A DNA stretch of 64,000 nucleotides from Leptodontidium sp. MPI-SDFR-AT-0119 (taxonomy: Eukaryota; Ascomycota; Leotiomycetes; Helotiales; Leptodontidiaceae): positions 2,170,001 to 2,234,000 of the forward strand of contig JAHLEZ010000007.1 of assembly GCA_020726505.1 (NCBI GenBank), written 5' to 3'. Positions 43,501-54,417 of the stretch are shown here, piece by piece. The first letter of the stretch is position 1. Every line of letters starts with the position of its first letter. Under the pieces are notes generated by a model, which ran no database searches, was not told the DNA's origin, and saw only the letters and a program-made list of their open reading frames with translations. The translations under genes and the position numbers were made by a program.

Positions 43501-44318
43501 CAAGAACGGAACAGAACCTATACACGGCGGAACTCGTAGCGATAGCCATAGCACTAAAGCAGCTACCACAACATCTAGTAGGAAGACAAATCACTATCAT
43601 TACAAGCAATCAAGGAGCCCTACTGGCAACGAGTCAACCAAGACATTAATTAGGACAAAGTAGTATTAAAGAAATCTACGAGCTAGTTCGCATGCTAAGG
43701 CAAGGAGGCAACTCCGTCTCCATAATATAAGTCCCATCGCAAGGGAGTTTCAAGCAAGGCAGGAGAGCAAAGGAGGCAACACGACAGGCCACAGAGCAGG
43801 GCCGAACACCTCAAGGGCAATGTCAACAAGCCAAGTCCACAATCATAAACAATACAATAGCGACAAGAGTAACAAGGATACTACCAGACGGAGTAGGAAA
43901 GTATTCGAGAGAAATGGACACAGCACTACTAGGCAAGCACACTCGTACCTTGTACGACGGCCTCAAGCGGAGAGAAGCGAGCGTATTAGCACAACTCCGA
44001 ACGGGAATAGCACGACTCAATGGATACCTCCACCGGATTAGAGCAGCGGAATCAGACCAATACTAATGCGGCCAAGTAAGGGAAACCGTCAAGCATTTCC
44101 TCTTCCAATGCGCGAGATGGGATATATACTAAACACAAATGCTAGCACAGGCAGACACAAGAAGAGGCAACCTCTCTTTCTACTTAGGTGAGAAAGCACC
44201 ATCTGACCCAGAGACATAGACACCAAATATAGAAGCAGTACGAGCAACGATCAAGTTTGCCATTGCCACAGGACGACTAGACATAGACGTAGTACAGGCA
44301 GCCAACACCCCACAATAG
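40545..44318 (+). pseudogene. LINE ORF2: endonuclease, reverse transcriptase, RNase H
   Basis: One frame of about 1,250 codons. The endonuclease shows LQLNVRK, SVYVEPQD, IAGDFNRHNQLWGG and a TTEHRSNHRVI end motif. The reverse transcriptase shows WRPISLLSTLRKTLE, FGARKKRSTEQALL, SFDVKGAYNRV and the catalytic AFVDDYNA. The RNase H-like part has TAELVAIAIALKQL, and the C-terminal knuckle has CGQVRETVKHFLFQCARW. More than a dozen in-frame stops occur, e.g. LVR-stop-INTFYS and DDYNA-stop-VTG (Trp expected) and LP-stop-RSLLS (Gln expected). Both strand directions of RIP-like change are therefore present. Confidence 0.8.
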
Positions 44319-45000
44319 TAAATCCCATCTCATTCTCTCACCCCGACTAACCCCCAGCACCCTCGTGTCCCCAGCAGGTCTCGCTTTAGTTGCCGACGAT
44401 AGGATATTAAACACTTGGAGGAATGATCTTCAAGCTCACTTGCTACTAACTACACACGAGACCTCGTTTGATCAAGGCAATTACCGAAAGTGGAAGATAC
44501 TAGAAGAGGCATTTCTGTACGGGCTTCAGGAGGTCATGGAAACACTAAACGAAGTGGATTATGTAATATAGACTAGGGCCCTTTAGGTTTAGAACCGGGC
44601 GAATAAACTTCATCATCATCATTTAAGAGATAATTAATCTTTTGATCTATTAAAGTGTTATACGGGAATACGAGGTTAAGTAAGAGTAGAAAGAAAAGAA
44701 GCAATTCGATAAGATATTAAACAAATTAAGTAAGCTAAAGTCTTAAACCCTAACCGGAATCTTTTGGCTCAATTTCGTCTGCTGCCACGTAGCAAAGCTT
44801 CCATGAGTTGTTACTTGGAGGTGTGCGAAAAAGCTGGTCGATGTTAAGAGGGGTTCGCTCATATTTTTATCAAGTAATGGTAAATCCGGGGCTCTTGAGA
44901 AAGTCTAGGTAGCATCTTACCTGCTTAGCCTCATGCCTGGCCTGGACCTCATATTTGATCTTAACATCATCTGCGACCCCAACCTCATGTGTGACCTCAA
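44319..45000. other. Intergenic, unrecognised frame
   Basis: A 68-aa frame at 44365-44571 (ILNTWRNDLQAHLLLTTHET) is protein-like but unknown to me. The rest is featureless. Confidence 0.3.
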
Positions 45001-45400
45001 CCCGATATGTGATTTATATGCAGCTCTCTCGATCATCAATTTTGAGAACTGGATACTGCGGCGGTGTATTAGCTGCAAGCATTGGCTCGCAATCTACAGC
45101 CAAATGCCCAGCACCTTCGAGGATTGGAGTCGGCGGCGGTGCAATGGGGGAAAGCATCTCGAGCGGTTCGCAATCTACAGCAAAACGGGGCGACGACTCT
45201 GACTGACAATGAAGTCCTTTATTTTTAATGCACGACGTCGACATGCAATCCATGAGGCGCAGGTACGCAAGGTTATGCGCTCTTTGCGACTTCAGGACGC
45301 CTTTTCAATAAGGATCGCGCGCAAGGACGAGGCATTTTTGGCGGGAGTCTGCAGTTCTCGCCATTTTTAGTTCAGCCGCAACGCCTTTTTCCACAATGAA

Positions 45401-45997
45401 ATGATGAAGAGACAATTGAATAGGCCGCTGAACAGGACGGTGGTGGAGGAGGGAGATGAGCCTGGCATCGAACATGAACTCGAAGAGCGGACACGAGTGC
45501 AGCTGGTCCTTTGCGATCTCTCCAAAGACCTCGGCTCTCAAGCCATCGTTGCTCGAAAGGTCTATGCCATCAACCTCCAGATCGCGCTCGCCTCACGAAA
45601 AGTACTCATGACTCGCCAGCCGCGGTCCACTCCAACCTGTAAGGATCCTCTCAAAGGAAAATCTCCTATTCGCGCCTCTGCTCCTACTCCCGCTATCGAT
45701 CCGTTCCTCCCGGCTAGTAAGTTTCCCCTCGTCTGTGAAAAGACTCAGTGTATATTTTGTATCGGCAACAAGTCGCTCTCGTACAATCAACGAACGCGCA
45801 AATTTCGCCGGGTTCCGCATATGTGAGACCATGTCGAGAATATTCACTTGCGCGACGTGCCAGCAGAGCAGCGACTCATCTGTCACCACCCTATTTGCAA
45901 GGCTGAGGGGTTAATACTTGACGGCGTGGTGCTCTTCAAGAATCATGTGGCGATAGTCCACAAGGTCCGCCTCCGACCTAGCGTGTTTCCTCGTTAA
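45401..45997 (+). pseudogene. FluG/DUF3435-type relic, copy D (diverged)
   Basis: Frame from 45401: RPLNRTVVEEGDEPGIEHEL, VQLVLCDLSKDL, KVYAINLQIALASRKV, then FPLVCEKTQCIFCIGNKSLS and RKFRRVPHM. A TGA follows (CGA or TGG expected) and the same frame continues RDVPAEQRLICHHPICKAEG, FKNHVAIVHKVRLRPS to TAA. It has the same architecture as copies A-C and E but differs clearly in sequence, so it is a different subfamily. The frame may extend further 5'. Confidence 0.55.
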
Positions 45998-46207
45998 TCG
46001 TTCTCATCTTGCGACTTCGCTCCTTTGGGTGTATACTATTGGGAGCTGTCAAGATTTCTTTCTGGCTCAGAGAATACAATCTGTTAACCTCATCTGCACT
46101 CGCATCATAGATATCACCCTCCAGAACGCTGTCATCCCCTGTATTGAGACCGCCGAGCTGATGGAGGCTCGCTGCGGCTATCGTGAGGTCGCCTCACGCT
46201 ACCAAAT

Positions 46208-46552
46208 TTGTCTCCTGAGATCGGACTCGTCGCTACTGTCTTTCCCCTCGTCTGTGGCAAGACTCGGTGCCTGTCGCGTTTCGGGGTCGAACCGAGGAGC
46301 TGCGAAGAACGGGTGGGTTCCTATTGCCGCCCTTCGAAGATGATGGATCATGTTGAACGCGATCACCCTAGAGGAGAAGATCCACAGGCCAAAACAGAGC
46401 GCTGTCACCCATCGTGTAAGTCTCAGGGGCTTGTTCTCGAACACTTGGAGCATTTCAAAGGCCATGTACAGACAGTACCCGGCATCAAGCTTCGGGAACC
46501 AAGGTTTGTGCGTTCGACAAAATAGATTGCGTTCCTTTTTATATATATAGAC
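46208..46552 (+). pseudogene. FluG/DUF3435-type C-terminal relic, copy E (best preserved tail)
   Basis: The open frame reads FPLVCGKTRCL, PRSCEERVGSYCRPSKMM, DHVERDHPRGEDPQAKTERC, HPSCKSQGLVLEHLEHFKGH and VQTVPGIKLREPRFVRSTK to TAG. This is the C2H2-like end seen in all other copies, here without stops. It is followed by the shared TTTGTGCGTTCGACAAAATA...TATATATA tail. The upstream part is lost or scrambled. Confidence 0.6.
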
Positions 46553-47944
46553 CTACTGTTGTCTATGTACGCTATGTCAAAGAAGTCACTCCCGTGTACG
46601 GGTGTAGCAGGGATATGACACGTGTAGTACATTTTGTCCAGAGGGATAGAACTTCGGGCAAAGTGGCTGGAAGTCTGCTCTCTGTGGTACGAGGCTTTGA
46701 GCTGCTATGAGTTCATACGCTAGCACGATTGTCATGTGTCACCTAAGAATCAAGCCTAGCACTAGAACTAAGTCTAGGACGGGAATCATGGGTAGTACGA
46801 GAATCACGCAAGAATCAGGCAAAGTTAACTTTATCATTTTTATTGTGGATTCCGGGAGTAATCTAGCTCTCGGGATAACCATGTGATAGGCTGATTAATT
46901 GTTTGGTTCATAGGCTGTCTTCCTCGAGCAGCCAGTTTTGCAGTCACAATTTTAGACTGTCTAAACAAGGAGCCATTTCTGCCACTACAGTTTGCATCCT
47001 TCCAATGCCTCCTCAACCGTTACAGTAGCTTCAGGTGGGATGGTCGCTAAACTAGAGGTGAAGATCAGAATGGGAGGTAATAGGCAGAAGCAGTGGTAAA
47101 TGCCAAAAGTAGAGATGGATTGTTCGACGCATTCTGATGAATTGAAACCAAAGGTGAGGAGGAGAGCCAGATTCAAAGTCAATTGTGCGACCGTAGCTTC
47201 TACTGTAGCATTGACGGAATAAGAGCAACGGCTAACATTTGCCTCAAATTAAAGTGCAAAAAGAATCCGAAAGACGCCAATCACTGAGCCAAAATCTGAT
47301 CAAAACAACACAAGCTGAACGAAAGGTATCAGAATTGGAGTAATACCCAGAAGTCAATGAAGTAGTTGTAGAATCAGAGGCTAAGGCCGGATTTTGAGTG
47401 CGAGCAGAATTAGACGTCTTCGAGAAAGGAGGGTTGCAAAAGCAAAGGTGATGGCCAGAATCGGAGCAGGAGTCTGGGGCCAGAAAAAATGGCTCCATGC
47501 CAAAACCGTAAGTGCCTTTTAGTCACGTGATCCAGCCAGTTTCTCCCAAAACAATCTCCGTTCAGCAAAAACGACATGATAGGCTACGCAACACAATATA
47601 CTTCGTACATGCCCAAACAAATCCGGATTTGACGTCCGTGCTCCTGTCGCAGATATCAACGAAATTCGGATGCTGGACTTGAGGTAAACGGTAGCCACCC
47701 TTGTCCTCAGACACAACATCAAAGGTCGTCATCACCCGGATTCCTGTACCATTAATACAGAGGACGAGTTTAGGCCTGAGCCCAGTTCAAGGAATTGTTC
47801 GAAAAAGTCCCAAGGGTTACACCTGAACAACGGGATTTCCCTCGTCCTCGCCGTCTAGAATCTTTCCTGATGACTTTTGGGGGAGGGTGAGTTGGAAGGA
47901 GTGACGTCGAGGCACAGGGACGTTTTTTGGTCATTGGGACTGAT
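46553..47944. other. Intergenic, nothing recognised
   Basis: About 1.4 kb without a supported gene; the last part is the 3' flank of the homeobox gene. Confidence 0.4.
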
Positions 47945-50900
47945 TTAGCCTGAATTCGAATGTGAATTTGAGCACGAGAAATCCATAGTACTCAAATCCA
48001 TGCCGCTCAGCTCATGGTCGAACTCCGCTAGGAAAGAATCGTCCATAAGAGGCATGGGCATCTGACCGCCTAAATGCCCAATACTCGCTGATGTAATACC
48101 ATGCAACGCCTTAAACCTCCTCAATAGCTCGACATCATCCACAGCCGTTTTGGCTTTGATATTGTAGGTTTTATGGTCAATGGTAACAGGGATGTCGGTG
48201 TTGAATTTGTCGGCTGGGGGGAGGACTTGCGGCATGTGGAAGGGTGGGGAGAGGCCTGTGCCACCGTCGGCGATGGGAAGACCTGGGCCGGATGTGGCGG
48301 ATAGGCCGACGTCGCGTTTGAAGCGGATGAGCCATTCGGCATTGTCGGCCGCAGTTTGGTTCCATGGGTCGTCGTCGTAGAAGAGTACCCAGCGGGCTTG
48401 ATTTTGGATCTCTTCATCGGAGGGGAGCTGTGGTGCGTTAGCAGAGGAATCGGATGTGAGAGCGGGAAACTTGCATGTTGATTTGGATTATTTGGTGACA
48501 TGCAAATTGTTACAAAACGGGTTAATTCGCGTACTAATCTTTTATGCCAGTTCGCATCATTCATGAAGTACTTGAGCGGTTGTGTAGGCTTGGTTTTTGT
48601 TGATGGTTGGTTCTGGATGAGTGTGTGGAGTGGTGCATCGACAGGTATGTTGGTCGATCTCCCACTACCTGGTGATGGGATAATCACTCCATTACTCTCT
48701 AGATCCCAATGAAGAGTCTTTGAAGATGGTTGAGATCCTTCACTTACTTCGGACAGAACGGGCGTGTTGAGGCCTTGAGTTGCAAAGTCAACAATGGTGA
48801 TAAGACCAGCTTGCCGTTTGAATTGGTAGAGAATAGAAGGATCGTCCATAACCGTCTGGTTACAAGGTTCGTCATTCTTGAACACGATCATTCGCGCTTG
48901 ATTCTGAAGCTCCGCATCACTTGGATAACTTCCAAGGGAAACCTGGACACGAATCCAATCCTTCAACTCGTGCACTAATCTCGCGTGATTATGTATACTG
49001 CAATCAATGCTCTTGTCATCTAACGACCTGATCTGCTTAGGCAACATCTCGGAACTTCTTGGAAGGCCGGCTCGTCTTCTGAATCCCCTCAACCAACAAG
49101 TAGACTGGTTAGCCAAAAATTTGAACCATGCGAGAGCGGGCTTGCATTTGAAACTCGATTGGTGCTCAATATCGTCCAGAATCTTGCAGCATTCGTCTTG
49201 TAGCTCGCTATCAGTGGGCGTTAGACCCAGTGCCTGTTTACTCTCGACAAACTTCATCAAAGCTCTCTGCTTAATGCACGTGGATAGCGCAACTTGTGTA
49301 GATTCTGGAGCCACTTGAGCATTTACTAGCTCGATTCCCTCGATACATGAGTAATTTGGTGAGGCAGGGCGTTCGGGCATTTCCTCTTCCGTGGTTCCAG
49401 AGAGGAGAAAGAGATCTCTGAACCAGGATTCTTCGGGATGTTTCTTACCAAACGCAGCATCGTCTGCCTTGTGAACGATCATGCGAGCTTCAACCAATAA
49501 GTCTGCATCTGTTGGTATACCCCCTTGCAGCACTGCGTCATGTACATATTCCATCAAGCCGATTTTGACGTAATCTTCAAGACTCTTCTCATCTTTAGCC
49601 ACCTTTTTCGAGGCTTCGAATGGGTTCATGCTGTTTCGTTCGTCGTGAATAAGGTCTACAATGTTAGCAAGACTCTCAAAAAGAAGAAATAAAGCACATA
49701 CACGGCGGCATTCCATTCTCAATAATATCCAAAACCTGCGGTTCGAAACCCCAATCACCCTTCCAGTCAGCCATAGATTTACCGCCTTTGAAATGCTCAG
49801 CAAGATGATCGACTCTGAAAGTCCAGGAATCCATCATGATACCGCAGAAACCGCAGCAGGAACGGATCTCGGGAGTAGCGACCTTCCACGTCTCCATAGA
49901 GAAGGATTGGAATTTGACGTCGTGAACTAAGTTTAGGTGTTGCCTGAGATGGTCTTTCCTATAAAAGGTTCGCTCTTCTAAGGATCGCTCTGCGCAACTA
50001 GAATAATTGTGCACTTCAGCATGATCAAATGGTAGGTTAAGGAGACCGCAGTAGACGCATTGATTATCATTATAATCTGCACAATACTGAGTAGGTCCAT
50101 TGGGCGAGCATACCCATTGTTCTAGAGATAGATGCAGCGATTTCTCGTGCCTTTGCCAATCGTGTTTAGTCTTGAAGGTTTCCGTACAGAAGGTACACTG
50201 GAAAGCCCGTGGAGGACCAGACACTGGGTTGACCGAGACAGGTTTCGGGACTTGATGACGGCGACGACGACGTGCTCTATTTCCGAAAGATCCAAAAGAT
50301 CCATACGAGCCTCGGGATTTGTGAGAGAATGCAGAAGCGAATGAACCGCCACTAGAGTGAGAAGTGCCCAAACTGCTCGTGGAAGAAACATTGCACAAGG
50401 AACGATTAGATCCATCGTCCGTCCGTCTATAACTAAGCGACGGATTAGCAAGAGAGTATGTCGACGCAGTGACGGCTTTGGCGATAGCAGTAACAGAAGC
50501 AGGTTCGTTTTCTGGTGGAGAGTTTTTCCATCTTTCTAGGGGGTTCATGTTTTCTAACGCTGGGGTCGCTCTTCTAGGGATATCCATAGTGTTGGGACAG
50601 TTGTTTACGCTAGGAGAGGTAGAGCGCGGTGGCTTGATTTTACCCCTACGGCGAGCATTCGCAAGCCAGTTGGTAATTTGGGTCTTGTTCAAACCGGTCT
50701 GGTGGATCAGACTCTCCTTCTCCTCTTCGGTGGGATAGGGGTGAGTACGGTGGGTTGATAGCCAGCCTCGAAGGATGCGGATCGATTCTCGAGAAAACCT
50801 GGGACCGACTTTCGGAACTGCCTCTACAAATTCCGCATTGATGTTCTCCTTTGAATATTTGAGAGACACTAGATTGCCTGTTGGCCTAGATGGGTTGTGT

Positions 50901-51184
50901 GGAAGGGAGCCTTGACATTGAGGACTGTAACCCTTCTGATTCAGTTCCATCAGATCCTCCAATCTCCACGCCGACAAGAAATCCTTTTGTCGAGCCTTGC
51001 ATTCGCAAGCAAACGACACACAATTCATACAAGATCCAATATTACTTCCCTCTCTAATGACTTTGCACTCAAGACCTCGTTGAAAGCAATTCTCGCAAGC
51101 TTCCGGGACAGCATCTTCGGTGTCGTTAACGTCCAATGGGTGGGCGGCATCGTCGAAATTGAAAAACTCGTCCATGGTGGTCAT
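47945..51184 (-). CDS. Homeobox (TALE-type) and C2H2 zinc-finger transcription factor
   Basis: Three exons, complement(join(47945..48427,48475..49655,49702..51184)), 1048 aa. The N-terminal cysteine cluster (CENCFQRGLEC, CMNCVSFACEC; residues 30-62) resembles a Zn2Cys6 motif. The homeodomain lies at about 129-182, with the TALE-like HPYPTEEEKE and NKTQITNWLANARRR recognition helix. A basic NLS-like RARRRRRH is near 304-311. A C2H2 finger starts at 331 (CTFCTETFKTKHDWQRHE), followed by two degenerate ones (CVYCG, CCGFCG). The C-terminal half has four similar modules, each with PTD/PSD-x-EL, a DD stretch and W/F-x-x-F. Intron 2 (48428-48474) is GC-AG (GCAAGT). Intron 1 is 46 nt. Likely a nuclear DNA-binding regulator; target unknown. 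Confidence 0.85.
48428..48474 (-). other. GC-AG intron in the homeobox gene
   Basis: Donor GCAAGT, branch GCTAACG, acceptor CACCACAG, 47 nt. Removing it joins PNNPNQH to LPSDEEIQNQAR in phase and completes the fourth repeated module. No GT donor gives this reading. Confidence 0.75.
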
Positions 51185-52505
51185 CTAGAGGGCGCCGGGC
51201 CAGGACTGAAGGGGAAGGCGTGAACACAACGCAGCACGATACAGTGCAGTAGTTTGGACGGAAGATGGGATGCGGGTGGATGAGGAGGAGATCCGAACAG
51301 GTCCGATCAAAAGAAAGTTGGGGATGAGATGAGTGAGACCTAAGGAGGAAGACGTATGAGCAGCAAGATTTGAGTGAGTTATTAGACACACCACGCACAC
51401 CAATGCAGGCGGGGACCCGCGCTTGTCAATTTTCTTGACTTGCACGCCCTTCCATATCCCGCTGGGGTGGTAGTGCAGCCTGTCCCCACCGCGAGCTGAG
51501 CCCTGGCAATTCTCCGATTGGGCAGTGTCAACACAGTCGCTTGGCAGCAGAAGACTGGACGGCGTCCACTTCCTTCTCACTGCCTTCTCCTTGCATATCA
51601 TTTCACTGAGTTACACCACTCCAATACTGGCTAGGCATTTCCTGAATAATACGCATCCGATACCCACCTCGAGTCAGAAAACATACGGGATTCGATAAAC
51701 ACACTCAGAGTATCTCCATAATGTGGTCTGGAATGCCGATGTCTCTGGGATCAACTTTCACTAGCGCAATGGATAATGGTCCTGGGCTGCCCGCCATTAA
51801 GGTACTGAATCGCCTAGCGATCATGCCTAGATTTGCACGCCACAGCAGCCGCAAGGTTGACAACGACTTCCTATGTGGTTAGAGGGTGAAAAAGCTCGAA
51901 TAAGATGCTTTGTAGGTAGCAGAAGTACTGAGAGGCTAGGAAAATGCGGTGATAAGAAAAAGTACGTTTCGCCACAAAATGAGACTCTTTGAAAATCAGC
52001 TGTATCGGCGACGATATGGATATGGTTTTCTGGTAAAAGAGGTTGAAGGGGTCTTAGAATAACATAGAATATAACTTTCAAAACACTATAGAGAATTATT
52101 ATAGTTTAGGTAGGTTTTATAATGCCTAAAGTCAAAGTACCTGTTAGTTTTTCCGGCATGGAGGGTTTTCCGGCACCTAGGGATGCACGTTAAGCTCAAT
52201 CGAAGCGATGGTCTCATACCCCTATATTTCCCACCACTTTTGATCGAAAGCAGATAGCAATGCCTTTTACCAGGATGCAGAGCGGGATCGACACGCCAGC
52301 GAGTCATCATATTTCACATAAGTATCATCTAAGCATCGTAGTTTGGTGACAGGGAATGCCCTTCCTACACCGCAAAAACGCGACTAAATGATGTAATCTG
52401 GCACTCTTGCATTGGCTTGCGCTCTCCTGTCTTTATGCGATCCTATAGCAGACTCGACTGTAACTTGTCAGTTTTGTTGCTCAGTCAACTGTGAAATTGC
52501 CAGAC
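51185..52505. other. Intergenic: promoters of the homeobox gene and the MFS pseudogene
   Basis: No supported gene. The last few hundred bases were the original promoter and 5' leader of the MFS gene whose ATG is at 52506. Confidence 0.5.
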
Positions 52506-52513
52506 ATGAGTAC

Positions 52514-52614
52514 TGTTGAGATATCAACCGTGCACTCTCTCCAGTAGTATATAGTCAGGCCTTCGGCCCTCCATAGAACAGCAACCAATTCAACATGCTT
52601 CATACCAATTAACA
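52514..52614 (+). repeat. Copia 5' LTR (101 bp)
   Basis: Starts TGTTGAGATATCAACC and ends ACCAATTAACA; identical to the 3' LTR. It contains TATATAG (about 52549), a possible promoter. Confidence 0.95.
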
Positions 52615-52615
52615 G

Positions 52616-52627
52616 GTTATGAGCCCC
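52616..52627 (+). other. Copia primer-binding site, initiator tRNA-Met half-molecule type
   Basis: The word just inside the 5' LTR, GGTTATGAGCCC, is the complement of the initiator tRNA-Met anticodon loop region (GGGCUCAUAACC). Copia and Ty5 are known to prime with a tRNA-Met fragment cut in the anticodon loop, so an internal rather than 3'-end match is expected. Confidence 0.65.
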
Positions 52628-52629
52628 GC

Positions 52630-53552
52630 TTTTCCTCCTTGAGGAAGCAGCGTTATTCGCTGAGTTTCCTCTTGCTCATATGTTTGTGTAGTAGTATGCT
52701 AACACCTCAAGATATCGATCAACTGATTAACCTCTTCCTGAAACTGTCAGCTTCCTCTAGCTCCGCAGGCTCCATAGGCTAGATCGTTCTGTCGGCTCAC
52801 TTTAGATGGTTCATGGACATACGTCCCACACAGTTAGTACCTAGGCAGCCCTATGTGGCACCTAAAATCCACTGTTATAGGGGAGTATCACCGTCGGTTG
52901 TATTCTTTCAACGAGCCGACGGGATAGCCGTACGAGCCTCAGACCTAGTCAGTCGCGCTCCCCAACCTTGCCTCTACTAAGATCTCCGTCTCGCACTTTG
53001 GTTTACTCCACAAGTACTTGTTCCACCGAAATCACTGTCTCAGACAACTCCACAGCGCAGTACGTAAGGGGCGCGGTCACAATCGACCTAGCCTAGGCCG
53101 AGATCACTCCACGGTCTCGGCCCTCGCTGGACTACTGAATTCCAGGGGAGTACAGCTGGAACTACCTGCCAAGGAATCGATTGACCCAGTGGCCCGGGAC
53201 CTGTCAGACGGCCCAAACCGCTGGGACGGACTTCGGCCGAACGGTTACAGCGTATACTCTACTGAAACAAATGAACTAGTGGGGTAATGTCTTAGAAGAG
53301 TACAGATTTGGATTCTGAGCCGCAAGTCTACCTTATATTTACAGGGAGAGCTACTTAAGCGAAGACCCCCTTTGACTCAAGCGAGTCGCGCGGATGCGAG
53401 GTAAGCCTCCGAAGAGGGGTAGAACCCTAAAAACCCCCACCGCACGAAACTCTAAATTGGGGACTTCAATAAATCTACAAGCCTCCGGTAGATTAAACGG
53501 CGATACTCGTATTATACCCTCAGTGGAATCAATAGATTAGAAACATCAGGCT
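52630..53552 (+). other. Copia 5' leader, no gene recognised
   Basis: About 0.9 kb between the primer site and the first large frame. The 89-aa frame at 53018-53287 has no family features. Confidence 0.4.
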
Positions 53553-54413
53553 ATGTCGTCCCCTGAAGCTCAAAAGAGATTAGATACCGAAGATCCCGAA
53601 ATAGGGGAGGTACAACTGCGAAGGAACGTTAAAAGACGCTGTCGCGATCAGATGGAAGGTAAAACACCACTCACGGAAGAATCTCTCCTCGAGCTCGAAC
53701 GATCTCGCCCTGGTTATCGCCGACTCAAACGTCTTCTTGATCATTGGTTCTTTTACCTCCAATCTACTACCGACGATTTTTTCAGCGTCTATTTAGACTT
53801 TCGAGACCTTACCTTTAGGCCCCCGGAGCACTCGCTAGCTTTAAGCTGTGTATCACTGTCTCAAGCCGATTTCCAAGAATCGCACGTCTCTCCGGCTAGC
53901 TCCTGTGACATATTTGGCCTTACCGTTAGAACCCCTCCGGCAAGTATTCAGGTCGTTATACCTAGTTTCCAGCCTCAAAGTAACCTCAACGTCTTACCCT
54001 CACCGGTTATTGAAGATACTCCGCCATTCGACGCTACACTACTAGTTGAAGCCTCATTAGTACCACCCGATCGCTCAAGCTCCTAAGCATCAACGGAACC
54101 CTAAAAACTCCCTATCACGGCACCTTCTCGTCTTAAACGATTAGCTAGTCCTCCAGCGTCTGTATCGCTAAATCAACGGTTAAGATCATTAAATCCGCAA
54201 GGCCACGGCTGGAGTAACAACCCCGACGTACCTATTCGATCGATCGAACGGAGTATTTTCAAGGAAGAGAGCTCGTCAGAAACTAGTTATAGTTCTAGCT
54301 CGGACGAGTTAGACAATCTACCGGACCCAATCCTACCGTCGCCAAGACCACCACATCGCGAAATCCCAAACTCGATATCACCGATCGAAATCGACTCTAG
54401 CTCGTCCTTTTGA
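53553..54413 (+). CDS. Copia-internal upstream ORF of unknown function
   Basis: Frame of 286 codons from ATG 53553 to TGA 54411-54413, with two in-frame TAA (54084-86, 54102-04). The N-terminus is charged (KRLDTEDPEIGEVQLRRNVK, RCRDQMEGKTPLTEESLLEL), then SRPGYRRLKRLLDHWFFYL. The C-terminus is Ser/Pro/acid-rich (ESSSETSYSSSSDELDNLPD). It ends in TGATAAAATG, so the gag-pol ATG lies 4 bp after its stop in another frame. Most Copia elements have no such frame. No family recognised. Confidence 0.55.
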
Positions 54414-54417
54414 TAAA

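Larger units (their letters stand above)
39236..44318 (+). mobile_element. Non-LTR retrotransposon (LINE, Tad/I-like), RIP-inactivated
   Basis: Two consecutive frames in the same direction: a gag-like ORF1 (39236-40545) and an endonuclease-reverse transcriptase-RNase H ORF2 (about 40545-44318). Both stay in one frame over their whole length, with only nonsense substitutions and no indels that I could find. No poly-A tail or target duplication is visible after 44318. The layout, with an RNase H domain, fits the Tad/I groups of fungal LINEs. Confidence 0.8.
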
